This document shows positions 9,456 to 17,272 of a stretch of DNA of 64,000 nt, in pieces. The notes below the pieces were generated by a model that worked only from the letters and a program-made list of their open reading frames with translations, was not told the DNA's origin and searched no databases. Each line of letters opens with the position of its first letter. Within the stretch, counting starts at the first letter, position 1. Location of the stretch: contig NZ_JABMKZ010000003.1 in the NCBI RefSeq assembly GCF_013204855.1, forward strand, positions 558,001-622,000, written 5' to 3'. Position numbers and translations under genes: made by a program. The stretch comes from Paenibacillus alba (GTDB taxonomy: Bacteria; Bacillota; Bacilli; Paenibacillales; NBRC-103111).

Positions 9456-10451
9456 ATGAGCTTTTTCAAACGATTGAAAGATAGCATTTCCAGCAAGGCT
9501 GAAGCGGTAACGAATAAATTTAAAGAAGGACTAACCAAAACAAGAGACGCTTTCGTGGATCGCGTGGATGATTTGTTTAGCCGTCGCAAGAAAATTGATG
9601 AGGATTTCTACGAAGAGCTGGAAGAAATTCTGATCGGTGCGGATGTCGGCGTGAATACCGTCCTGAAGCTCATTGACGAGCTGCGTGCTGAAGTCAAGAA
9701 ACGTAAGATTGAAAACCCGTCAGAGCTGCAACCGATTCTTTCCGAGAAGCTGATTGAACTCCTCAAGGGCGATGCAGATGCAGGCTTGAAGCTGAATCCT
9801 AATGGGTTGTCCGTCATTTTATTCGTGGGAGTCAATGGTGTAGGGAAAACGACAACGATTGGCAAGATGGCCCACATGTTCAAATCACAAGGAAAAAAAG
9901 TGTTGATGGCTGCAGGCGATACGTTCCGTGCAGGGGCTATTGAACAGCTGGAAACTTGGGGTGAGCGTGTAGGTGTTGATGTTATTAAACAACAATCCGG
10001 CGCCGATCCTGCCGCGGTGATGTTTGATGCGGTGCAGGCTGCCAAGACGCGCGGCGTAGATATTCTGCTATGCGATACAGCCGGACGTTTGCAAAACAAA
10101 GTGAATTTGATGGAAGAGTTGAACAAAATCTATCGTGTTATTCAACGCGAAGTGCCGGATGCTCCTCATGAAGTGATTCTCGTTTTGGATGCCACAACGG
10201 GCCAAAATGCGCTGAGTCAAGCGAAGCTATTTGGCGATAAAACCGGCTTGACAGGGTTAGTTTTATCCAAGCTGGATGGCACGGCCAAAGGCGGTATAGT
10301 TGTAGCGATCCGTCAGGAGCTGGCACTACCCGTGAAGTTTGTTGGTTTAGGCGAGAAAATGGACGATCTTCAGCCATTTGATTCTGAGCAATTCGTGCAT
10401 GCCTTGTTCGGAAAATGGATTGGGGAGCAAAAAGAAGAAACGGATAATTAA
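9456..10451 (+). CDS. ftsY: Signal recognition particle receptor FtsY
   Basis: FtsY is the membrane-side GTPase that docks ribosome-SRP complexes at the Sec translocon. The protein has a short basic amphipathic N-terminus, the N domain, then the G domain with GVNGVGKTTT near residue 125, DTAGR near 208 and SKLDGTAKGG near 270. At 331 residues it lacks the long acidic A domain of E. coli FtsY, as normal in Firmicutes. TAGGAGGA precedes the ATG. A terminator and a new promoter separate it from ylxM-ffh. Confidence 0.98.
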   Translation: MSFFKRLKDSISSKAEAVTNKFKEGLTKTRDAFVDRVDDLFSRRKKIDEDFYEELEEILIGADVGVNTVLKLIDELRAEVKKRKIENPSELQPILSEKLIELLKGDADAGLKLNPNGLSVILFVGVNGVGKTTTIGKMAHMFKSQGKKVLMAAGDTFRAGAIEQLETWGERVGVDVIKQQSGADPAAVMFDAVQAAKTRGVDILLCDTAGRLQNKVNLMEELNKIYRVIQREVPDAPHEVILVLDATTGQNALSQAKLFGDKTGLTGLVLSKLDGTAKGGIVVAIRQELALPVKFVGLGEKMDDLQPFDSEQFVHALFGKWIGEQKEETDN

Positions 10452-10480
10452 CTCAACCGTTCATATAACAAGGAAAATTC

Positions 10481-10520
10481 GCCTCTGCCGCCAAAGCGGT
10501 TGGAGGGGGATTTTTTGTTT
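10481..10520 (+). terminator. Intrinsic terminator after ftsY
   Basis: An imperfect GC-rich stem, GCCTCTGCCGC pairing with GCGGTTGGAGG across a CAAA loop, is followed by a TTTTTTG run. It ends the smc-ftsY transcript. Confidence 0.8.
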
Positions 10521-10543
10521 TTATAACTGACAAGGTCAAATGC

Positions 10544-10572
10544 TTGACATTCATCTCGGAATTCAGTATGAT
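10544..10572 (+). promoter_or_regulatory. Sigma-A promoter for ylxM-ffh
   Basis: A consensus -35 TTGACA (10544-10549) is separated by exactly 17 bases from TATGAT (10567-10572). It lies between the ftsY terminator and ylxM, giving a leader of about 45 bases. It is one of the two clearest vegetative promoters in the window. Confidence 0.9.
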
Positions 10573-10622
10573 AAGTTCTGTTGTGCTGGTGTCAAGTGTG
10601 CAACCTTTACGGAGGTGGAGTT

Positions 10623-10982
10623 ATGACGCTCGATCAGATCGATCAGATGCTGGAGAAAACGAATCGCATTAACTTGCTGTTTGATTTCTATGAAGCGCTG
10701 TTGACCGATAAACAGAGAACATTCCTCCAGTTGTATTTTCATGACGATTACTCGCTAGGAGAAATCGCTGAGAATTTCGAAATTAGCCGCCAAGCGGTCT
10801 ATGAACATATTAAACGTGCAGAGCTGACTTTGCAGGATTATGAAGGCAAGCTGCAGTTGGTACATAAGCATGAACAACGCATGAAGCTGCGCACAGAGCT
10901 GATTCAAGTGCTGGATCATTGCGATCCGGAGCTAAAGAGGAAAACGACGGAGCTTTTTGATACAATAGTAGGGATAGATTAA
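10623..10982 (+). CDS. ylxM: YlxM/p13-like DNA-binding protein, UPF0122 family
   Basis: Small helix-turn-helix protein encoded next to ffh in most Firmicutes; in streptococci it is reported to associate with the SRP and modulate it. The sequence shows a sigma-region-4-like HTH ([23 protein letters not shown], about residues 42-64 in parts). Length is 119 residues. The frame opens 14 codons earlier, but the ATG at 10623 has GGAGGTGGAG immediately upstream and gives the standard N-terminus. It ends 30 bases before ffh and is cotranscribed with it. Confidence 0.9.
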   Translation: MTLDQIDQMLEKTNRINLLFDFYEALLTDKQRTFLQLYFHDDYSLGEIAENFEISRQAVYEHIKRAELTLQDYEGKLQLVHKHEQRMKLRTELIQVLDHCDPELKRKTTELFDTIVGID

Positions 10983-11012
10983 AGACAAGTCCAGAAGCAG
11001 GAGGTGAAGCGC

Positions 11013-12371
11013 ATGGCATTTGAAGGATTGGCAAACCGATTGCAGAACGTTTTCGGTAAGCTGAGAAGCAAAGGTAAGCTGACGGAAGAGGATGTAGGCG
11101 AAGCGCTTCGCGAGGTTCGATTGGCTCTGCTCGAAGCGGACGTTAACTTTAAAGTGGTGAAAGACTTTATTGCCAAAGTGAAGGAACAAGCGATTGGGCA
11201 AGAGGTGCTTAAGTCCTTTACGCCAGGCATGGTCGTTATCGATATCGTTAACAAAGAGCTGACCGCTCTGATGGGTGGTACCCAAAGCAAATTAGCTCGC
11301 TCGAATCGACCGCCAACCGTCATTATGATGGCAGGTTTGCAAGGGGCTGGTAAGACGACAACCTCTGGTAAATTGGCGAAAATGCTGCTTAAACAAAACC
11401 ATAGACCGCTGCTTGTAGCATGTGATATTTACCGCCCAGCTGCAATTAAACAGCTCCAGGTTCTTGGCGAGCAATTGAATGTACCGGTATTTGCACTTGG
11501 CGATCAAGTGAGTCCGGTCGAAATTGCCAAAGCAGGTCTACAACATGCCAAAGACAACGGCAATGATTATGTCATTATAGATACAGCAGGTCGATTGCAC
11601 ATCGATGAAAATCTAATGGACGAGCTGAAAAATGTTCGCACTGCTGTTGAACCTGATGAAATCTTGCTCGTCGTTGATGCCATGACAGGTCAAGATGCTG
11701 TCAACGTTGCAGAAAGCTTTCACAAACAGCTTGAGCTCACAGGTGTTGTATTAACAAAGCTGGATGGCGATACCCGCGGTGGCGCGGCGTTGTCTGTCAA
11801 AGCTGTTACAGGCTGTCCGATCAAATTCGTGGCCAGCGGCGAGAAAATGGACGCGTTAGAACCATTCTTCCCAGATCGTATGTCCTCAAGAATCCTAGGC
11901 ATGGGCGACATGCTCACGTTGATTGAGAAGGCGCAAGCCGGTATCGACATGGACAAGGCGAAAGAGATGGAGCGCAAAATGCGCAACGCCGAATTCACCT
12001 TCGAGGATTTCTTGGATCAGATGGAGCAAGTTAAGAAAATGGGTCCATTGGATCAAATTCTGGATATGCTGCCTGGCGCCAACAAGATCAAAGGCATGAA
12101 GGATATGAAGGTTGATGATAAACAAATGGCTCGTGTTGAAGCTATTGTGAAATCAATGACCACAGAAGAGAAGCGCAAGCCGGAGCTTCTCAATGCAAAC
12201 CGCCGTAAGCGGATTGCACTGGGCAGCGGGAATTCCGTGCAGGAAGTCAATCGCTTCATTAAACAATTCGATGATATGCGCAAAATGATGAAGCAATTCT
12301 CCGGTATGATGGGCCCGAAAGGCGCCAAAGGCATGAAGAAGTTAGGCAAGGGATTTAAATTTCCCTTTTAA
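11013..12371 (+). CDS. ffh: Signal recognition particle protein Ffh
   Basis: Ffh binds scRNA and signal sequences and delivers nascent membrane and secreted proteins to FtsY. The N and G domains hold GLQGAGKTTTSGK near residue 108, DTAGR near 189 and TKLDGDTRGG near 248. The C-terminal M domain (about 300-452) is methionine-rich, ending in a basic GAKGMKKLGKG tail. Length is 452 residues. The ATG at 11013 is preferred over an in-frame GTG three codons upstream because AGGAGGTGA overlaps that GTG and serves the ATG. Confidence 0.98.
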   Translation: MAFEGLANRLQNVFGKLRSKGKLTEEDVGEALREVRLALLEADVNFKVVKDFIAKVKEQAIGQEVLKSFTPGMVVIDIVNKELTALMGGTQSKLARSNRPPTVIMMAGLQGAGKTTTSGKLAKMLLKQNHRPLLVACDIYRPAAIKQLQVLGEQLNVPVFALGDQVSPVEIAKAGLQHAKDNGNDYVIIDTAGRLHIDENLMDELKNVRTAVEPDEILLVVDAMTGQDAVNVAESFHKQLELTGVVLTKLDGDTRGGAALSVKAVTGCPIKFVASGEKMDALEPFFPDRMSSRILGMGDMLTLIEKAQAGIDMDKAKEMERKMRNAEFTFEDFLDQMEQVKKMGPLDQILDMLPGANKIKGMKDMKVDDKQMARVEAIVKSMTTEEKRKPELLNANRRKRIALGSGNSVQEVNRFIKQFDDMRKMMKQFSGMMGPKGAKGMKKLGKGFKFPF

Positions 12372-12406
12372 ATAAGCTTTTTATTCTAAGTAGGAGGTGA
12401 TTTTTC

Positions 12407-12679
12407 ATGGCAGTACGTATTCGTCTTAAACGTGTAGGCGCTCATAAAGCTCCTTTTTACCGTGTGGTGGTTTCGGATTCCCGTTCCCCGCGTGATGGTC
12501 GTTTTATCGAAGAAATCGGTACTTATAACCCAATTGCTGAACCAGCAGCTGTAACTCTTGATGAGGAGAAAGCGCTGAAATGGCTTCAAACTGGCGCTCA
12601 ACCGTCCGATACAGTTCGCAGCCTGTTCTCAAAAGCAGGTTTGATGACTAAGTTTCACGAGCTGAAATTACAGAAGTAA
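12407..12679 (+). CDS. rpsP: 30S ribosomal protein S16
   Basis: Small-subunit assembly protein, 90 residues, with the diagnostic start [14 protein letters not shown] and the segment [29 protein letters not shown] precedes the ATG. It begins the conserved ffh-rpsP-khpA-rimM-trmD-rplS translation cluster. Confidence 0.98.
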   Translation: MAVRIRLKRVGAHKAPFYRVVVSDSRSPRDGRFIEEIGTYNPIAEPAAVTLDEEKALKWLQTGAQPSDTVRSLFSKAGLMTKFHELKLQK

Positions 12680-12705
12680 TCTGTTATCTTTCGGAGGGTG
12701 AGTTC

Positions 12706-12936
12706 ATGAAGGATCTTATCACCGTAATTGCTAAGGCTCTTGTCGATCATCCGGAAGAAGTACGTGTTACTGTGGTGGAGAAAGATGACAAGATTGAGTT
12801 CAGGCTTTCTGTCCATCCCGACGATGTCGGTAAAGTGATTGGCAAGCAAGGCAAGATTGCGAAGTCGCTCCGCACAGTGGTCACGTCAGCAGCTGTGAAA
12901 GAAACGAAGCGGGTAGCCGTTGAAATCGTTTCATAA
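12706..12936 (+). CDS. khpA: KH-domain RNA-binding protein KhpA (YlqC)
   Basis: A 76-residue single KH domain with the nucleic-acid loop VIGKQGKIAKS near residues 44-54. In other Firmicutes KhpA pairs with KhpB/Jag and affects cell elongation and RNA binding. Its position between rpsP and rimM is diagnostic. The TCGGAGGGTGA site precedes the ATG, and a hairpin with a T-run follows the stop codon. Confidence 0.94.
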   Translation: MKDLITVIAKALVDHPEEVRVTVVEKDDKIEFRLSVHPDDVGKVIGKQGKIAKSLRTVVTSAAVKETKRVAVEIVS

Positions 12937-12943
12937 GAAACTA

Positions 12944-12970
12944 GGTTAGGATTTAGTTCCTAGCCTTTTT
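12944..12970 (+). terminator. Hairpin terminator or attenuator after khpA
   Basis: The stem GGTTAGGA / TCCTAGCC (12944-12951 and 12958-12965) is 8 bp with one G-U pair and loop TTTAGT, followed by TTTTTC. It would reduce read-through from rpsP-khpA into rimM-trmD. No separate strong promoter is visible in the 60 bases that follow. Confidence 0.75.
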
Positions 12971-13018
12971 CTTATATGGTCTTGAAGGTAATTTAATGTG
13001 GAGGTTGGGCAAGCGAAT

Positions 13019-13534
13019 ATGAGCGAAAAATTGGTGACAATCGGTAAAGTAGTGAATAGCCACGGGATACGTGGAGAGTTGAAAATAGTTCCAGAAACAG
13101 ATTTTCCTGAACGTTTTGATAAAGGCAATTCGCTGATTATTGTAGATTCTCAAAATAAGCAAACGCCGGTGACGGTACTATCGTCCCGCTTACATAAGAA
13201 CGTATTTATTGTGCAATTTGCAGGGTTCACAGATATCAATGAAGTGGAGAAGTTCAAGGGCTCGCTTCTCAAAATCGAAAGCAAGCAGCAGCAGCCTCTT
13301 GAAGAGGGTGAGTACTACTACCACGAAATCATTGGCTGCAAGGTGATTACGGAAGAAGGCCAAGAGCTAGGGTTGGTATCTGAAGTGCTAACCCCTGGTG
13401 CGAATGATGTATGGGTCGTTGCATTGCCGAATGGGAAACAATTGCTGCTTCCTGTTATTGATGATGTGATTCTGGATGTGAATGTGGCAAGCAAAACGAT
13501 TCAAATCCACCTCATGGAAGGATTACTGGAATGA
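13019..13534 (+). CDS. rimM: Ribosome maturation factor RimM
   Basis: 16S processing factor that binds S19 and helps 30S head assembly. The N-terminal RimM domain has [15 protein letters not shown], and the C-terminal PRC-barrel contains YYYHEIIGC and [16 protein letters not shown]. From the ATG at 13019 it is 171 residues, matching the family. An in-frame GTG at 12998 is less likely because the GGAGG site overlaps it; the spacing from GGAGG to the ATG (14 bases) is longer than usual. The stop overlaps trmD (ATGA). Confidence 0.93.
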   Translation: MSEKLVTIGKVVNSHGIRGELKIVPETDFPERFDKGNSLIIVDSQNKQTPVTVLSSRLHKNVFIVQFAGFTDINEVEKFKGSLLKIESKQQQPLEEGEYYYHEIIGCKVITEEGQELGLVSEVLTPGANDVWVVALPNGKQLLLPVIDDVILDVNVASKTIQIHLMEGLLE

Positions 13535-14289
13535 GAATCGATGTCTTGACGCTATTTCCTGAGATGTTTGATGGCGTATTTTCGTCCAGCATTTTGGGGA
13601 AAGCCCGTGACAAGGGAATCGTTGCTTTGAACACGGTGAATTTCCGGGATTATGCCAACAATAAACATAATACCGTAGATGATTACCCCTATGGGGGCGG
13701 CGGTGGTATGGTCTTGAAGCCAGAGCCGATCTTTGCTGCTGTTGAGGATCTGTCTGTCCATCAAGAAGAAGGACAAGAACCGGTGAAGCCGCGTGTGATT
13801 TTGATGTGTCCCCAAGGTACACCTTTCACGCAGAAGAAAGCCGAAGAATTGTCAAATGAACAGCATTTGGTGTTTATTTGTGGTCATTATGAAGGCTATG
13901 ATGAGCGAATTAGGCAGTATTTGGTGACAGACGAGCTCTCTATCGGGGATTATGTCTTAACGGGCGGGGAGCTGCCTGCAATGGTCGTTATAGACAGCGT
14001 AGTGAGGCTTCTGCCAGGTGTGCTGGGCAATGAAATGTCAGCTGTCACCGATTCTTTCTCAACAGGCTTATTAGAATATCCTCACTATACAAGGCCCGCT
14101 AAGTTTCGCGATTGGGAAGTTCCTGATATGCTGTTGTCCGGACACCACGAAAATGTGAGGAAATGGCGTCGTAAGGAATCTTTATTCCGGACATTGGAAC
14201 GAAGGCCTGATCTGCTTGAGGGTAGAGATCTGTCCAAAGAAGAAAAGACGTGGGTTGCTGAATGGCATAGCCGGAAGCAAAAGGAATAG
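13531..14289 (+). CDS. trmD: tRNA (guanine-N1-)-methyltransferase TrmD
   Basis: TrmD methylates G37 of tRNAs with a G at position 36, which prevents +1 frameshifting. It is a SPOUT enzyme with a deep trefoil knot; the knot segment [16 protein letters not shown] and the start [15 protein letters not shown] are present. Length is 252 residues. The 4-base overlap with rimM fixes the ATG. It is followed by a new promoter and the rplS leader. Confidence 0.97.
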   Translation: MRIDVLTLFPEMFDGVFSSSILGKARDKGIVALNTVNFRDYANNKHNTVDDYPYGGGGGMVLKPEPIFAAVEDLSVHQEEGQEPVKPRVILMCPQGTPFTQKKAEELSNEQHLVFICGHYEGYDERIRQYLVTDELSIGDYVLTGGELPAMVVIDSVVRLLPGVLGNEMSAVTDSFSTGLLEYPHYTRPAKFRDWEVPDMLLSGHHENVRKWRRKESLFRTLERRPDLLEGRDLSKEEKTWVAEWHSRKQKE

Positions 14290-14307
14290 CGGCCATAAAT
14301 TTATCTA

Positions 14308-14336
14308 TTGAATTTCTTCTTTGTCTATGATATTAT
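14308..14336 (+). promoter_or_regulatory. Sigma-A promoter for rplS
   Basis: TTGAAT (14308-14313), a spacer of exactly 17 bases and TATTAT (14331-14336) lie 117 bases upstream of the rplS start codon. This gives L19 its own transcript with a leader of about 110 bases. Confidence 0.8.
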
Positions 14337-14344
14337 ATATTCTG

Positions 14345-14452
14345 TTGTGATTTTTTCAACAGTTCGAGTCTGGTGGTCCTCTACGCATAACAACTACGAT
14401 CTACTTTGCGAATGAGCGGAATGAACACCTGTGTGGAAGGAGGGAGTCAACT
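14345..14452 (+). ncRNA. Candidate L19 (rplS) mRNA leader
   Basis: The 5' leader from the promoter above to the rplS ribosome-binding site is about 108 bases long. Established knowledge: a conserved structured L19 leader that takes part in autoregulation occurs upstream of rplS in Bacilli. The position, the length and the presence of a dedicated promoter fit that element. I could not fold the sequence confidently, so the match is by context. A strong AAGGAGGGAG ribosome-binding site ends the leader. Confidence 0.45.
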
Positions 14453-14794
14453 ATGAATCTTATTCAAGAGATTACGAAAGAGCAACTCCGTACGGATATT
14501 CCTAATTTCCGTCCAGGAGACACACTTAAAGTACACGTAAAAGTTATCGAGGGTACACGTGAGCGTATTCAGCTGTTCGAAGGTGTTGTTATTAAACGCC
14601 ACGGCGGTGGAATCAGCGAAACGTTTACAGTTCGTAAAATTTCTTACGGTGTGGGTGTGGAAAGAACTTTCCCATTCCATTCTCCGAAGATTGACCGGAT
14701 TGAAGTGGCTCGCCGCGGTAAAGTTCGTCGTGCGAAACTTTATTATCTGCGTGGTCTTCGTGGTAAAGCTGCAAGAATTAAAGAAATTCGATAA
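14453..14794 (+). CDS. rplS: 50S ribosomal protein L19
   Basis: L19 lies at the 30S-50S interface. The 113-residue protein has the family core [19 protein letters not shown], the [18 protein letters not shown] segment in two parts, and a basic C-terminus [14 protein letters not shown] strong Shine-Dalgarno (GGAAGGAGGGAG) precedes the ATG. It has its own promoter and terminator. Confidence 0.98.
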   Translation: MNLIQEITKEQLRTDIPNFRPGDTLKVHVKVIEGTRERIQLFEGVVIKRHGGGISETFTVRKISYGVGVERTFPFHSPKIDRIEVARRGKVRRAKLYYLRGLRGKAARIKEIR

Positions 14795-14800
14795 GAAAAC

Positions 14801-14836
14801 GGGGGGCTTGTTCAGGCAAGTCTCCTTTTCGTTTTT
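14801..14836 (+). terminator. Intrinsic terminator after rplS
   Basis: The stem GGGGGCTTG / CAAGTCTCC (9 bp with two G-U pairs) with loop TTCAGG is followed by TTTTCGTTTTT. Confidence 0.85.
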
Positions 14837-14900
14837 ATGGTGCATACTAGAATAAACCTATATAGGACATAAACCAAAACTGGAAAAGAGGCAATCAGTG

Positions 14901-15512
14901 ATGGAACAAAAAGATCAGCCTTACATAGAACCGGCAACACCGGTGGAGACAGCTCCTGTCAAACCTGCCAAGAATGAAACATGGGAATGGATTAAAGCTT
15001 TGGTCATAGCGGGTGTACTCGTTATTGTCATTCGTTGGTTTCTGTTCTCTCCGTTCATTGTTGATGGAGATTCCATGCGTCCCAATTTTCAAACAGGCGA
15101 GCGACTGATTGTGAACAAAATTGTCTATGACATACGCTCACCGAAACGTGGAGAGGTCATTGTTTTCCACGCACCAGAAGGTAAGGATTACATCAAGCGT
15201 GTCATTGGTCTTCCTGGGGAGACGGTGAAAGTGACGGGTGACAAGGTATTCATCAATGGTCAAGAGATTGATCAGCCTTTCATTCAAGCAGCAATTGAAC
15301 AAGCCAACAAAGAGGGTCACCCGTATAATACGTTATCGGATTTCCCGGAAACAAAAGTGCCGGATGGTGAAATTTTTGCCATGGGAGATAATCGGCCTAA
15401 CTCCAAAGACAGTCGTACGAAGAGTGTCGGTTTTGTGCCCTACAACAAAATTGTCGGCCGCGCCGAAGTTATTTTTTGGCCGGTGAGCAAAATTAGTTTT
15501 ATACATTTTTGA
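14901..15512 (+). CDS. lepB: Type I signal peptidase (SipS/LepB)
   Basis: Membrane serine protease that removes signal peptides from exported proteins. It has one N-terminal membrane segment (about residues 33-54), as in Gram-positive Sip enzymes. The catalytic dyad is Ser58 in DGDSMRPN and Lys99 in YIKRVIGLPG, and GDNRPNSKDSR (box E) follows. Length is 203 residues from the ATG; an adjacent in-frame GTG at 14898 is possible. The order rplS-lepB-rbgA-rnhB matches Paenibacillus and other Bacilli. Confidence 0.95.
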   Translation: MEQKDQPYIEPATPVETAPVKPAKNETWEWIKALVIAGVLVIVIRWFLFSPFIVDGDSMRPNFQTGERLIVNKIVYDIRSPKRGEVIVFHAPEGKDYIKRVIGLPGETVKVTGDKVFINGQEIDQPFIQAAIEQANKEGHPYNTLSDFPETKVPDGEIFAMGDNRPNSKDSRTKSVGFVPYNKIVGRAEVIFWPVSKISFIHF

Positions 15513-15523
15513 GGTGAAATAGA

Positions 15524-16384
15524 ATGACGATTCAATGGTTTCCCGGTCACATGACCAAGGCTCGAAGACAGATCGAAGAAAAGCTTAAGCTAATTGATGT
15601 TGTCATTGAGCTCTTGGATGCCCGCATACCGCTTTCAAGCCGGAATCCCATGGTAGATGAAATTTTGAAAGGCAAGCCACGTTTGGTGCTGCTGAATAAA
15701 AACGATTTGGCAGATCCGCAAGTGACGGCGGAATGGGTGAAGTATTTTGCTGATCAAGGTCTTCCTGCTTTGCCGATTGATGCAGCTAACGGAACGCATG
15801 TCAAAGAAATTTTGCCGCGTGTCAAGCAGCTTTGGGCTCACAAAATTGAGAGTCAGCTGCGCAAAGGAATTAATCCTCGCGCAGTAAGAGCGCTCATTGT
15901 TGGAATACCGAACGTTGGGAAATCGACATTGATTAATCAATTGGCCGGTAAGAAGATTGCCGCGACCGGAGACAAGCCTGGTGTTACGAAGGGACAGCAA
16001 TGGATTAAAGTTGGAACTGAAATGGACTTGTTGGATACGCCTGGTATTCTGTGGCCTAAGTTTGAAGACCAGATGGTTGGTATGAGATTAGCCGCTACCG
16101 GTGCGATCAAAGAAGAGCTGCTGCATTTAGATGAAATCGCGCTTTTTGTTGTGAAATATATGGTTCAGTATTATGGAGCTGGTATTCAAGAGCGTTTTGC
16201 GGTTCAGGAGCTCCCGGAAGATATGGAGAACATCCACGAAGTGATTAAGGTTATGGAAGCTATCGGTCGTAAGCGCGGAGCCATTGTAAGCGGCGGCAAG
16301 GTAGATTTGGATAAAGCATCCCTGATCATTATTCGTGAGCTAAGGGCAGGCAAGATGGGGCGAATTTCCTTGGAAAAGCCTTAA
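15524..16384 (+). CDS. rbgA: Ribosome biogenesis GTPase RbgA (YlqF)
   Basis: Late 50S assembly factor that acts around installation of L16, L27 and L36. The GTPase is circularly permuted: G4 (NKND, residues 58-61) comes before G1 (GIPNVGKS, 127-134) and G3 (DTPG, 171-174). Length is 286 residues. TTGAGGTGA precedes the ATG. The gene is followed by a large hairpin terminator. Confidence 0.97.
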   Translation: MTIQWFPGHMTKARRQIEEKLKLIDVVIELLDARIPLSSRNPMVDEILKGKPRLVLLNKNDLADPQVTAEWVKYFADQGLPALPIDAANGTHVKEILPRVKQLWAHKIESQLRKGINPRAVRALIVGIPNVGKSTLINQLAGKKIAATGDKPGVTKGQQWIKVGTEMDLLDTPGILWPKFEDQMVGMRLAATGAIKEELLHLDEIALFVVKYMVQYYGAGIQERFAVQELPEDMENIHEVIKVMEAIGRKRGAIVSGGKVDLDKASLIIIRELRAGKMGRISLEKP

Positions 16385-16410
16385 GGTCCGGCGGATATAT
16401 AGCAAATAGA

Positions 16411-16460
16411 AAAGTCATTTTTGGATTTCGCTGTGAAGCGAGTTCGAAAATGGCTTTTTT
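16411..16460 (+). terminator. Intrinsic terminator after rbgA
   Basis: A long imperfect hairpin: AAGTCATTTT pairs with AAAATGGCTT on the outside and CGCT with AGCG around a GTGA loop on the inside. It is followed by TTTTTT. Confidence 0.85.
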
Positions 16461-16495
16461 GTGTGAGACAAAAAGAAGAAAAAAATGGGTATGGC

Positions 16496-16521
16496 TTGAC
16501 GAAGTGCCAATCCTATATAAT
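16496..16521 (+). promoter_or_regulatory. Possible promoter for rnhB
   Basis: TTGACG (16496-16501) and a perfect TATAAT (16516-16521) stand between the rbgA terminator and rnhB. The 14-base spacer is short for sigma-A, so the exact -35 is uncertain; the -10 and the location after a terminator support a promoter. Confidence 0.5.
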
Positions 16522-16547
16522 GAGGAGATGGAAAGGGGCGAAAGCCA

Positions 16548-17195
16548 TTGCTAGCGTATGAAAAACAGATGTGGGAGCAGGGGTTTAGCCTTGTAGCCGG
16601 CATCGATGAGGTAGGTAGAGGTTGTTTGTTTGGAGATGTTGTTGCAGCAGCCGTTATTCTCCCAAAGGGGTATGTGCTGGAAGGGGTTAATGATTCCAAA
16701 AAGCTTTCTGAAAAAAAACGAGATTATTTGTATGAGCAGATTCGGTTGGAAGCTCTGGCGGTTGGTGTAGGGATCGTCGATGTTGCGCATATCGAAGCGA
16801 TTAATATCAAGCAAGCGGCCAGATTAGCCATGAAGCAAGCCGTTGAGCAGCTGAAGATTACGCCTGATTGTTTATTGGTTGATGCTGAAAAGGTAGATGT
16901 TGACCTCGAGCAAACGGCTATCATCCATGGCGATGCGTTGAGTCAATCCATTGCAGCTGCCTCCATTATCGCTAAAGTTACACGAGATCGTATGTGTGTG
17001 GAGTGGGATGATCAATATCCCGAATATGGTCTTGCTATACATAAAGGATATGCGACGAAGCACCATAGAGACATGCTTCTGAGATATGGTCCAACCCCGC
17101 TTCACAGGAAATTATTTATTCGCAAAGTGATGGCACAGTTGGAAATCAACGAAGCGGAACAACAGAATGAGCAGTTGGAACTGGACCTCATATAA
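16548..17195 (+). CDS. rnhB: Ribonuclease HII
   Basis: RNase HII cuts RNA in RNA-DNA hybrids and removes misincorporated ribonucleotides. The GIDEVGRG motif carries the catalytic Asp-Glu pair, followed by DSKKLSEKKR and SIAAASIIAKVTRD. The TTG at 16548 is used as start because AAAGGGG lies 9 bases upstream; the next in-frame ATG, 22 bases later, has no site. Length is 215 residues. Confidence 0.93.
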   Translation: MLAYEKQMWEQGFSLVAGIDEVGRGCLFGDVVAAAVILPKGYVLEGVNDSKKLSEKKRDYLYEQIRLEALAVGVGIVDVAHIEAINIKQAARLAMKQAVEQLKITPDCLLVDAEKVDVDLEQTAIIHGDALSQSIAAASIIAKVTRDRMCVEWDDQYPEYGLAIHKGYATKHHRDMLLRYGPTPLHRKLFIRKVMAQLEINEAEQQNEQLELDLI

Positions 17196-17205
17196 TTAGT
17201 TCTTG

Positions 17206-17233
17206 TAAAGAAATGCAGATAAGGCGCCGATAA
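17206..17233 (+). promoter_or_regulatory. Sigma-D (FliA-type) promoter for ylqG-ylqH
   Basis: TAAA (17206-17209), a 16-base spacer and GCCGATAA (17226-17233) match the sigma-28 class consensus TAAA-N15-GCCGATAA almost perfectly. It lies 39 bases upstream of the ylqG start codon and is the only such match I found between genes in the window. sigD itself is encoded at 61812. This predicts that ylqG-ylqH are late flagellar-class genes. Confidence 0.75.
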
Positions 17234-17272
17234 TAAATACATAAAAGCGTAGGAAGACATGAGGTGAATCGG

